Source: Sulfurimonas sp. | GTDB taxonomy: Bacteria > Campylobacterota > Campylobacteria > Campylobacterales > Sulfurimonadaceae | Length of the DNA: 9,791 nucleotides | Direction: 5' to 3' | Assembly: GCA_027083475.1 (NCBI GenBank) | Contig: JALWON010000004.1 | Span: 1 to 9,791 of the forward strand | In this document: one piece after another, positions 1-6,163 of the stretch | Numbering within the stretch: the stretch's first letter is position 1 | Layout: each line of letters starts with the position of its first letter | The notes under the pieces: generated by a model | Database searches by the model: none | Told to the model about the DNA's origin: nothing | What the model saw: the letters and a program-made list of their open reading frames with translations, nothing else | Made by a program: the position numbers and the translations under genes

Positions 1-481
1 CATTGTTTCTGAGGCTTTGCCCCATAGTATTAAAGCCAATACTATAGAACACATTAGTTTTGAACAACAAAGTGTCACTCTCTCTTCACTCCATTTTGTA
101 AAAACCTCTCCAGTGACAAGAAAAACCCTCAGGGTTGTTCCCCAAAAGGAACAGCATGTTTCTCTTTTTATTGAAGATGCAGTATTTTCTGAAAAACTCT
201 TGGTTGAAGACATTTCGCTCGATGCCGTCAAACTCAAATTCAATCTTCTCCCTCCTGGTTTACACACAGGGAAAAAAGTAAGATTAGAAATTGTTTTAGA
301 ACAGAACAAACAAGCTTTTACCATCAATGCAGATGCAGAAGTATTGAGAAAACAAGAGTTTGAAGAGAGTTTTAGTGTTGTCTTTATGTTTCAAAGTTTT
401 AAAAAGAGTGATTTAGTCACATACATCACAAAACGCCAAATGGCACTTATTCGAGAAATTAAAGGATTGCGCAATGAATGA
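1..481 (+). CDS. PilZ-domain protein, 3' part (5' end outside window)
   Basis: The reading frame is open from base 2, so the true start lies to the left; the TTG at 17 is just an internal leucine codon. The visible ~159 residues carry the two PilZ signatures: an arginine motif RKTLR (about residues 40-44 of the visible part) and, some 40 residues later, EDISLDA, matching the D-x-S-x-x-G motif with Ala for the usual Gly. In this family these bind cyclic di-GMP and pass the signal to motility, adhesion or secretion machinery. Beta-rich sequence follows and the protein ends in a charged helix (YITKRQMALIREIKG). The stretch before the Arg motif resembles the extra N-terminal beta domain of YcgR-like proteins, but too little is visible to name it. 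No membrane segment is visible. The gene overlaps the next one by 8 nt, suggesting translational coupling. The PilZ call is fairly secure; c-di-GMP binding is inferred. Confidence 0.8.
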   Translation, partial: IVSEALPHSIKANTIEHISFEQQSVTLSSLHFVKTSPVTRKTLRVVPQKEQHVSLFIEDAVFSEKLLVEDISLDAVKLKFNLLPPGLHTGKKVRLEIVLEQNKQAFTINADAEVLRKQEFEESFSVVFMFQSFKKSDLVTYITKRQMALIREIKGLRNE

Positions 482-1229
482 TTATAAAATACTCTATGAC
501 AATGGCACACACAAATGTATCATGTTTAGTTTTGATGATGAAACACATGAAGAATCTTTTCTCTCTGTCAATCAATACCTCATCGTAGAAAACGATGTTG
601 GCTTTTTGATAGACCCTGGGAGTGCATCTATTTTTGAAGAACTCTATGATGCAGTCAGTGAACATATAAAAGTTGAAAATATAAAATATATTTTCTTTTC
701 ACACCAAGATCCTGATGTTGCTGGTTCTATTGCACAATGGAGCATCAGCACAAAAGCAAAATTTGTTATGAGCAGTTTATGGGTACGTTTTATGAGTCAC
801 TATGGATTTACTCAAATGGATAGAGTCATGTCACTGCCAGATAAAGGAGCAAAACTCAAACTGAGTGCAGAGTATGTTCATTTTATTCCTGCACATTTTT
901 TGCATGCACCCGGCAATTTCTCTCTTTATGACACACAATCAAAAATTCTCTTTTCTGGAGATATTGGAGCAGCCATAGTTGCCTCACCACAAGCCTATAA
1001 ACAAGTTACAAACTTTGAAAATCATACAAAACATTTACTTGGATTTCATCAACGCTATATGGGGTCAAATAAACTCTGTCGTGCATGGGTAAAACGGGTA
1101 CATAAATTTGATATAAACAAAATTGCCCCACAACATGGTTTTGTATTTGAAGCTAAAGATGCAGCACTTTTTTTACAATGGTTCAATGAGTTACAATGTG
1201 GAAGTGACCTTATAGAAAAATTATACTAA
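474..1229 (+). CDS. ODP-type diiron oxygen-binding protein (metallo-beta-lactamase fold)
   Basis: This 251-residue protein is a single metallo-beta-lactamase domain of the flavodiiron/ODP type without a flavodoxin domain. Visible ligand candidates are H77, D79 and D81 in SHQDPDVAGS, H144 in HAPGNFS, D163 in FSGDIGA and H221 in APQHG. The HQDPD form, with Asp for the usual Glu of the flavodiiron H-x-E-x-D motif and Val at position 82 for the MBL His, is the hallmark of oxygen-binding diiron proteins; the Treponema denticola member reports oxygen to the chemotaxis system. It is probably cytoplasmic, as no signal peptide is seen. The ATG at 474 lies inside the end of the PilZ gene (8-nt overlap), so the two are almost certainly co-translated. 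Its stop overlaps the convergent Gre gene by 4 nt. The fold and metal site are well supported. Oxygen sensing, rather than a hydrolase or NO/O2 reductase role, is inferred from the motif and from the lack of a flavin domain. Confidence 0.82.
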   Translation: MNDYKILYDNGTHKCIMFSFDDETHEESFLSVNQYLIVENDVGFLIDPGSASIFEELYDAVSEHIKVENIKYIFFSHQDPDVAGSIAQWSISTKAKFVMSSLWVRFMSHYGFTQMDRVMSLPDKGAKLKLSAEYVHFIPAHFLHAPGNFSLYDTQSKILFSGDIGAAIVASPQAYKQVTNFENHTKHLLGFHQRYMGSNKLCRAWVKRVHKFDINKIAPQHGFVFEAKDAALFLQWFNELQCGSDLIEKLY

Positions 1230-1762
1230 TGAAAAGCAAAATCATGCTGAGTACGGATATTTTTCTTTAAAGAAAAGATATTTTTATATGTTATTTTTTC
1301 AATCTCGTACTCTTTGTTCCCTTTTGGAAGCTTTATTGTAAAAGTATCACCCTCCTCTTTGCCAAGCATTGCCTTTGCTAGTGGTGAATGTATAGAGATT
1401 AAACCATTTTCAGGTTCACTCTCAAGAACACCACACAGAGTATAGTGTTCTTCTTCATCTGTATCAAGATTTATTACAAGCACACTACTCCCAAAACTCA
1501 CTCTTTTATGTTCATGCAAAGAGGGGTCGATGACAACTGCGTTTTGTATCATTTTATTGAGATAAAAAAGACGTTTATCTATAAAACGCAACTTCTCTTT
1601 TGCCGCTTGATAATCTGCATTTTCACTGCGATCACCCAACGCAGCAGCTACAAGTTTTTCTTGTGCTGTTTTTGGTTTTTCTACTTCGAGTAAATATTTA
1701 AACTCTTCTACAAGGTTATCATAGCCCTCAAGGCTCATCGGTTCTTTCAAATTAGTGTTCAA
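1226..1762 (-). CDS. greB: GreA/GreB-family transcription elongation factor (GreB-like)
   Basis: Gre factors enter the RNA polymerase secondary channel and stimulate transcript cleavage to rescue backtracked complexes. The N-terminal coiled coil shows the tip motif GDRSENADYQAAKEKL with acidic residues D44 and E47, followed by the FKBP-like C-terminal domain with SIHSPLAKAMLGKEEGD. 'GDRSENADY' and 'SPLAKAMLGKEEGD' look more like GreB than GreA (GDLSENAEY), so the symbol is tentative. The protein is 178 residues against ~158 usual; the extra is mainly a ~15-residue basic C-terminal tail. The start is uncertain. The longest form uses TTG at 1762, another TTG lies at 1750 (giving M-KEPMSLEGYD, which resembles Campylobacter GreA starts), and an ATG lies at 1738 behind GAAAGAA. 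The gene follows the 108-residue unknown gene with an 11-nt overlap (longest form) and converges on the ODP gene with a 4-nt overlap. Confidence 0.9.
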   Translation of the reverse strand: MNTNLKEPMSLEGYDNLVEEFKYLLEVEKPKTAQEKLVAAALGDRSENADYQAAKEKLRFIDKRLFYLNKMIQNAVVIDPSLHEHKRVSFGSSVLVINLDTDEEEHYTLCGVLESEPENGLISIHSPLAKAMLGKEEGDTFTIKLPKGNKEYEIEKITYKNIFSLKKNIRTQHDFAFH

Positions 1763-2078
1763 ACCCTAGTATATAGTAAGTCTCTTTATCTTCTACCTTT
1801 TTTACCTTTACCTTAAACTTACTACTAAAACGATTCACTTTTTCATGCGCTTCTTGTGCTATTTCAGGAGTATGCGACTCTATTTTGATTTTAAAGTAAT
1901 CATTGCTATTTGAGAGTGCCACATAGGCATTATCTACTTTAAGATGATCATGTAAATCCATGATATGCTTTTGAATTTTTTCATAGCCAGTAGTGTTTTC
2001 TTCTATCTTTTTGAGTTGTGTTAATAGTGCCTCATTTGGTTTATACCCTAGTTGCGTTAGCATCGCATCTCTGTACAT
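1752..2078 (-). CDS. Small protein of unknown function, upstream of gre gene
   Basis: A 108-residue protein that I do not recognise. It starts at ATG 2078 behind a good ribosome site (AAAAGGAC, about 6 nt away). The first half looks helical (QLGYKPNEALLTQLKKIEEN, then KIQKHIMDLHDHLK). The second half looks like a small alpha/beta unit with strands around YFKIKIES and KFKVKVKKV, ending YYILGFEH. There are no cysteines, signal peptide or membrane segment, so it is probably a soluble cytoplasmic protein. It is the first gene of a two-gene leftward unit with the Gre factor, overlapping it by up to 11 nt, so translation of the Gre factor may depend on it. The real-gene call rests on the ribosome site, the promoter and the tight operon structure. 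No function is proposed. Confidence 0.75.
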   Translation of the reverse strand: MYRDAMLTQLGYKPNEALLTQLKKIEENTTGYEKIQKHIMDLHDHLKVDNAYVALSNSNDYFKIKIESHTPEIAQEAHEKVNRFSSKFKVKVKKVEDKETYYILGFEH

Positions 2079-2105
2079 TCGTGTCCTTTTTCAAATATTT
2101 TAAAA

Positions 2106-2111
2106 ATAATA
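2106..2111 (-). promoter_or_regulatory. Putative -10 box for the unknown gene/gre unit
   Basis: On the minus strand this reads TATTAT, about 28 nt before the ATG at 2078, giving a short leader with the ribosome site AAAAGGAC. No convincing -35 is seen, as is usual for sigma-70 promoters in this phylum. The surrounding DNA is very AT-rich, so the match could be chance. Confidence 0.4.
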
Positions 2112-2154
2112 ACAGTTTTTCGTAAACATTAAGAGTATATTTACTTCTAATGAA

Positions 2155-2160
2155 TATAAT
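2155..2160 (+). promoter_or_regulatory. Putative -10 box for the HDOD-rnr-holA unit
   Basis: A perfect TATAAT lies 30 nt before the HDOD start codon, predicting a transcript start near 2167 and a leader of about 24 nt that contains the ribosome site AAAGAGAG. No clear -35 is present. It lies back-to-back with the leftward promoter in a 112-bp gap. Confidence 0.55.
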
Positions 2161-2190
2161 TGTATTAAATCTAAAATAAAGAGAGACAAA

Positions 2191-2991
2191 ATGACAGAAG
2201 ACATACTGAAAAAAATTAAGCAACTGCCGCCACTTCCAGAATCAGCAATGCAAATTGAAGCCGTGTACCAAGATCCAGATAGTACTTTTAATGATATGGT
2301 AAAGATATTGGAAAAAGACCCTCTTTTAACAGCAGATATTTTAAAAGCAGCAAACTCTCCACTTTATGGTTTTTCTCGTGAAATCAACGCAATCTCTCAG
2401 GCAGTAGGCCTCTTTGGTATGGGAACTGTTCGTGGCTTTGCCCTTGCATCTATAGTAAAAAAGAGTTTTACACTCAACCTTGCACCCTATGGCATTAACA
2501 ATGACATGTTCTCTGCACTTTCCAAGAAACAACACGGTTTAATGACAGCATGGTGTTTACGAAAAGAGAATCGTCTTTTAGGTGTTCTCTCTCCTGCTGC
2601 GTTTCTTGTAGAAATAGGTAAGGTACTCATTGCGCAGCAAGTTGTTGCAGATGGAAAAGAAGAAGAGTTCCGTGATGCCTTGGCAGAACTTGGTGATGTT
2701 GAAGCAGCAGAACAAGCAATTGTTGGTGCACAAACACCAGAAGTGAGTGCAACTATATTTAAACATTGGAAATTTGAAGAGAAACTTGTAGATGTGTTAA
2801 GAAACTGTCAAAGTCCTGATCAAGCCCTAGAAGAAGATCAACGTGCTGCACAAATTTTACATGTTGTGCGTGTTGCTGTGCCTATTAACGGTAAAATCAC
2901 TGATGCAAGTGAAGAAGCAGCTAAAGCATTGATTACTCAATATGATCTAGACATGGAAAGTTTTGACAAAGCGCTCGAAAACGCAAGATAA
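2191..2991 (+). CDS. HDOD-domain signalling protein
   Basis: The protein has 266 residues and is almost entirely one HDOD domain, an HD-hydrolase-like fold lacking the catalytic His-Asp pairs. Recognisable parts are the opening KIKQLPPLPESAMQI (about 7-21), DPLLTADILKAANSPLYGF (about 43-61) and the INAISQAVGLFGMGTVRGFA segment (about 65-84), the usual HDOD core pattern. HDOD proteins act as non-enzymatic scaffolds in signalling, including cyclic-nucleotide, motility and stress responses; the partner here is unknown. It is soluble, with no signal peptide. The ATG at 2191 has a good ribosome site (AGAGAG, 5-7 nt upstream) and a TATAAT upstream. The rnr frame begins either inside its last codons (TTG 2963) or 7 nt after its stop (TTG 2999), so the two are probably co-transcribed. 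The domain call is strong; the role is not known. Confidence 0.88.
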   Translation: MTEDILKKIKQLPPLPESAMQIEAVYQDPDSTFNDMVKILEKDPLLTADILKAANSPLYGFSREINAISQAVGLFGMGTVRGFALASIVKKSFTLNLAPYGINNDMFSALSKKQHGLMTAWCLRKENRLLGVLSPAAFLVEIGKVLIAQQVVADGKEEEFRDALAELGDVEAAEQAIVGAQTPEVSATIFKHWKFEEKLVDVLRNCQSPDQALEEDQRAAQILHVVRVAVPINGKITDASEEAAKALITQYDLDMESFDKALENAR

Positions 2992-4939
2992 ATTCCATTT
3001 GAAATCTCTACTTATTAGACTCACTCATGGCTTGAGTGAGTTAGACATCGCTCCGCAAGAATCCCAACTCATCCAAACTTGGCTTCAAAAAAAATACCTC
3101 ACAAAAACAGACAATATCTATAAATTTCACTCAAAATACCGTGCGGGAACTTTAGGACTTGTGCAAAAAGGAACTGCCTACTTGCATGTCATTGGAGAAA
3201 ATATACGGGACCTCTTTATAGGTGAAAATGATTTAGGTACAGCACAAGAGGGTGACCTGATTATCGCCCAAAGACTTTTGGGTAAACGCGGTACCCCAAG
3301 TGCAAAAATTGCTGAAATTGTCGGTAGAGAACAGAGCTATAGTGTGGCGTACATCATTCAAAAAGAGGGGCATAAGGCATTAGTTGATTTAAAAACCGAG
3401 TACCCAATAGGGGCAGAGCTTACCCAAGAGGAGCTTGCAACACACACAATCGGTGATGTATTTAAAATTGACAATCAAGAAAACACTGTTTTAGAAAAAC
3501 TTGGCAACCTCAATGATCCCTTAGTCGATGAGCACATTGTCCTTGCACAATTTAACAAACATGATGCCTTTGAAGCAGATGTCTTAGAAATCGCACAATC
3601 CTTCCAACCAGTCGATGCAAAAAAACACCCAAAACGCAAAGACTTAAGAGATTTGGCCTTTTGTACTATTGACCCAGTCACTGCAAAAGATTATGATGAT
3701 GCCATCTACTATGACCATAAAAATACAACACTCTATGTTGCCATAGCAGATGTCAGCGAATATGTAAAGCCCTTTGGTGCCCTCGATAATGAAGCCATTT
3801 ACAGAAGTTTCTCTATCTACCTTCCCCATCGTTCTATTCCTATGTTACCACGACAACTCAGTGAAACACTCTGTTCACTGCAACCACATGTTGATAGACT
3901 TGCCTTTGTTTTTGAAATGCAACTCGATATAAACAGCTTAGAAGTCAAACACTCTCATGTTTATGAGGCTATCATCCACTCAGACAGGCGATTTAACTAC
4001 GAGGAAATCGATGCCTTTTTTGAAGGAAAACTCAAAGCCAAAAATCAAAAAGAGCAACAAATATTTGAAGATTTAAAACATTTAAAACTCCTCACAGATA
4101 GGCTCAAGGCCAAACGTTTACAAGTTGGGTACGATTTTCGCTCCACTGAGATAGAGATGCAACTCGACGAGTATGGCAACCTCATCTCTACACAAGAAGC
4201 CCCTGAGACACCTTCTCATGCCCTTGTTGAAGACTGTATGCTTCTAGCAAACAAAGCAGCTGCCGCACAGTTTGATCGCGGTATATTTAGAATTCATGAA
4301 CCCCCTTCGCAAGCAAAATTGCAAAAACTCTATCAAGAACTTGCAGGCATCGGGATGGATATTGACATCAAAAGCACCATTAAAGAGACAATTAGCAACA
4401 TCCAAAAACAAGCACAAGAAATGGGTTTGGAAGCAGATGTAGATACCCTCATCATCCGTTCTCAAATGCAGGCACGTTATGCACCTCTTAACTCAGGGCA
4501 CTTTGGACTTGGTTTTGAAGCCTATACACACTTCACTTCTCCGATACGGCGTTATTCTGATTTGATTGTCCATAGACTCATCAAGGCAATCAATGCAGGT
4601 GATACAAAAGAGGGTTCTTATGTTTTACGCAATATTGAGTCTTTAGCGATGACTATCAGCGAAAAAGAGCGAGAAGCCAGCACAATTGAAGTCGATTTTA
4701 TGGCACGTAAATTTGCAAGATGGGCAGAGCAAAATACTCACAAAACTTTTCGAGCCAAAATCGTTAGTACAGAAACAGAAATAAAAGCAGACCTCAATGA
4801 TACGATTAAAGGAGCACGACTCCATATTACCTCTGCTTCAGATGTCATACTGTTTGAAAATGTAATTGTCAAAATCGAAAAAGTAGATATTGCCAAAGCA
4901 AAAATATTTGCAAGTGTCATTGGAAAAGACGATGTATAA
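2963..4939 (+). CDS. rnr: Ribonuclease R (RNB-family 3'-5' exoribonuclease)
   Basis: This enzyme degrades RNA processively from the 3' end, including structured RNA. In order it shows an OB/cold-shock-like region (about 60-215), the RNB catalytic domain (about 225-545) and a short C-terminal region. Catalytic aspartates D237, D243, D245 and D246 lie in TIDPVTAKDYDDAIYYD; other family blocks are ALVEDCMLLANKAAAAQF (420-437), FRIHEPPS (442-449) and HFGLGFEAYTHFTSPIRRYS (513-532). At 658 residues it is much shorter than E. coli RNase R (813) but close to the short Helicobacter/Campylobacter form. The C-terminal S1-like part (about 595-655) is reduced. The first methionine codon in frame encodes residue 294, inside the RNB domain, so translation must begin at a non-ATG codon: TTG 2963 (GGAAAG just upstream) or TTG 2999 (giving MKSLLIRLTHG). 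The gene overlaps holA by 8 nt. Confidence 0.93.
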   Translation: MTKRSKTQDKFHLKSLLIRLTHGLSELDIAPQESQLIQTWLQKKYLTKTDNIYKFHSKYRAGTLGLVQKGTAYLHVIGENIRDLFIGENDLGTAQEGDLIIAQRLLGKRGTPSAKIAEIVGREQSYSVAYIIQKEGHKALVDLKTEYPIGAELTQEELATHTIGDVFKIDNQENTVLEKLGNLNDPLVDEHIVLAQFNKHDAFEADVLEIAQSFQPVDAKKHPKRKDLRDLAFCTIDPVTAKDYDDAIYYDHKNTTLYVAIADVSEYVKPFGALDNEAIYRSFSIYLPHRSIPMLPRQLSETLCSLQPHVDRLAFVFEMQLDINSLEVKHSHVYEAIIHSDRRFNYEEIDAFFEGKLKAKNQKEQQIFEDLKHLKLLTDRLKAKRLQVGYDFRSTEIEMQLDEYGNLISTQEAPETPSHALVEDCMLLANKAAAAQFDRGIFRIHEPPSQAKLQKLYQELAGIGMDIDIKSTIKETISNIQKQAQEMGLEADVDTLIIRSQMQARYAPLNSGHFGLGFEAYTHFTSPIRRYSDLIVHRLIKAINAGDTKEGSYVLRNIESLAMTISEKEREASTIEVDFMARKFARWAEQNTHKTFRAKIVSTETEIKADLNDTIKGARLHITSASDVILFENVIVKIEKVDIAKAKIFASVIGKDDV

Positions 4940-5900
4940 AAATGAGTTAGACAAAGCCATTGCCAGCAAAACAGTCTCCAATAGTTTTGTTTTTTTTGGC
5001 GAATCTATTTTTTTGATTGATATGTATACAAAAATGATGACACAAATCGAAGATGCCAATATGCTGAGCTTTTATCATGATGAGTATGATTTTAGCACTG
5101 CAAAAGCCCATCTCTCCCAAGCCTCTCTTTTTGGAGACAGAAACATTCTCATCATCAAAAGTGAAAAGAAAGTACCTAAAAAAGAGCTTGATACCCTCCT
5201 TGAATTTTGCGAAAAAAATCCTGACAATATTTTTGTCTATGCCTACTATGGCAGTGACCATAAAATTTACAACAACAAAAAAGCTTTTGCAGGAAAAAAA
5301 ACAATGTCTGTGCGTTTTTTTCACCCAAAAGAGTATGAAGCACAAAATATAGTAGCACATATAGCACAAGAAAAAAAGGTACAAATAGACAAGTACACTA
5401 TCTCTCAGCTCTTAAGTATTCACAATGGCGATGTGGCATTAGCTTGTAATGAAATAGAGAAATTTCGTGTCTATGACAGAGCGATAACAAGTAAAGATGT
5501 TGAGAATCTTGTTTATGGACTCAGTGAAGTAAACATTGATGGTTTCATCAAAAAGATATTGACTAAAAAAGAGTTTACAGAAGATTTAAAAAACATTTTA
5601 GAACATGGCGAAGATGAAATACGCATCATTACAGCTATCACAGCCTACATAACGCAACTCTATATGTTTAACATCTACATCAGAGTCAATGGTGCCCCAA
5701 ATGCCCTGGAAATCCTTGGCTACCCTGCCCCAAAATTTGTAGTCGATGAAAAAGCAGCACTCTGTATGAAATTTAAACTACACACCTATTCAAAACTCCA
5801 TGAACTGCTTTTAGGAAGTGAATTAAAAATGAAGAGTTCCAATGCTGACAAGCATGCCATTTTACTCTCTACTCTTATACGTGTGCAGAAGCTGTTGTAG
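4932..5900 (+). CDS. holA: DNA polymerase III, delta subunit
   Basis: The delta subunit is the wrench of the clamp loader: it opens the beta sliding clamp so that it can be placed on DNA. The protein has 322 residues, a normal length. The N-terminal ATPase-like fold without catalytic motifs shows SFVFFGESIFLIDMY (about 18-32), followed by HLSQASLFGDRNILIIKS, a typical delta block, then a three-helix region with LLSIHNGDVALACNEIEKF and a C-terminal helical collar domain ending HAILLSTLIRVQKLL. The start is ATG 4932, which has GGAAAAG about 4 nt upstream and overlaps the end of rnr by 8 nt; an earlier in-frame TTG at 4890 would sit deep inside rnr and is unlikely. It is the last gene of the HDOD-rnr-holA unit, ending 17 nt before an intrinsic terminator. 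In related genomes rpsF-ssb-rpsR often follow holA, but here the next gene is convergent ilvC. Confidence 0.9.
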   Translation: MYKNELDKAIASKTVSNSFVFFGESIFLIDMYTKMMTQIEDANMLSFYHDEYDFSTAKAHLSQASLFGDRNILIIKSEKKVPKKELDTLLEFCEKNPDNIFVYAYYGSDHKIYNNKKAFAGKKTMSVRFFHPKEYEAQNIVAHIAQEKKVQIDKYTISQLLSIHNGDVALACNEIEKFRVYDRAITSKDVENLVYGLSEVNIDGFIKKILTKKEFTEDLKNILEHGEDEIRIITAITAYITQLYMFNIYIRVNGAPNALEILGYPAPKFVVDEKAALCMKFKLHTYSKLHELLLGSELKMKSSNADKHAILLSTLIRVQKLL

Positions 5901-5906
5901 TTTGAG

Positions 5907-6000
5907 TAGTACTAATCAAGAGGGGTGATGAAGCCCTCTTTTTTGCTAATAAAGACGAATGTGATAAACACGAACATCAGGATTAGCATGATTAGTACTA
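5907..6000. repeat. Nested inverted repeats able to form a three-way junction
   Basis: The outer arms are TAGTACTAATCA (5907-5918) and TGATTAGTACTA (5989-6000), a perfect 12-bp inverted repeat. The inner arms are TGCTAAT (5944-5950) and ATTAGCA (5982-5988), a perfect 7-bp repeat whose right arm abuts the outer right arm with no gap. The holA terminator hairpin fills the space between the two left arms. Together they can fold as one outer stem, the terminator stem as a side branch, and an inner stem with a 31-nt loop (5951-5981), with almost no unpaired junction bases. The same fold is possible on either strand, as RNA or as extruded DNA. The arms are seen directly; whether the structure forms or has any role is unknown. 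Confidence 0.6.
5918..5944 (+). terminator. Intrinsic terminator after holA
   Basis: The stem AAGAGGG (5918-5924) pairs perfectly with CCCTCTT (5934-5940) around a 9-nt loop and runs into six Ts (5939-5944). It starts 18 nt after the holA stop. There is no T run on the other side, so it works only for rightward transcription. Confidence 0.85.
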
Positions 6001-6066
6001 GTTTTGTATACAAGGTTAGCGCCTTCTATTGGAATCCCGCCCAACACAGCCCACTAAAAATTTAGC

Positions 6067-6102
6067 AAAAAAAAAGGGTAACTAGAAAAACTAGTTACCC
6101 TT
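6067..6102 (-). terminator. Intrinsic terminator, leftward (ilvC and/or small RNA)
   Basis: Reading leftward, AAGGGTAACTAG (6102-6091) pairs perfectly with CTAGTTACCCTT (6085-6074) over a five-T loop. The U tract is formed by nine Ts at 6075-6067, two of which close the stem. It lies about 85 nt beyond the ilvC stop, which is unusually far if it serves only ilvC. No T run follows on the rightward strand. Confidence 0.9.
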
Positions 6103-6157
6103 ATCATCCCAATAATTATGGTAATCAGCCATAACTAAAAAGGAGCTACCTTGTTAT
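6067..6157 (-). ncRNA. Candidate small RNA (~90 nt) or structured ilvC 3' UTR
   Basis: On the minus strand a TATAAT box (6169-6164) is followed by about 90 nt that can form three hairpins in a row. The first is a 4-bp AAGG/CCTT stem (6152-6149 with 6143-6140). The second is an 8-bp stem with one G-T pair (6136-6129 with 6121-6114, 7-nt loop). The third is a perfect 12-bp stem (6102-6091 with 6085-6074, loop TTTTT) running into a U tract. The 5' part contains GCUCCUUUUU, complementary to Shine-Dalgarno sequences, which would suit a riboregulator pairing with mRNA start regions. No good reading frame is seen in it. It lies just downstream of the ilvC stop, so it could instead be the end of the ilvC mRNA or be released from it by processing. 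Layout and hairpins are seen; expression is inferred. Confidence 0.45.
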
Positions 6158-6163
6158 AATAAA

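Noticed and set aside
4890..4931. Longer holA using a TTG start.
   Set aside because: It lies deep in rnr, while ATG 4932 has a good ribosome site and the normal 8-nt overlap arrangement.
4947..5384. 145-codon leftward open frame inside holA.
   Set aside because: It is rich in Phe, Cys and Ile, as expected from the complement of Lys-rich coding sequence, and lies wholly antisense to a well-supported gene.
6016..6047. GTTAGCG and GCCCAAC resembling integron attC core boxes.
   Set aside because: Only one box fits the consensus and their order and spacing are wrong for an attC site; no integrase or cassette is present.
5946..6065. Rightward small frame with ATG 5988 behind AGGA (25 residues, starting MISTSFVYKV) and an overlapping leftward frame of about 36 codons (containing GIPIEGANLVYK) ending in the same island.
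   Set aside because: They overlap each other on opposite strands, have no promoter I can defend, and neither looks clearly better than chance. They are noted here as possible remnants of a lost gene, not called as genes.
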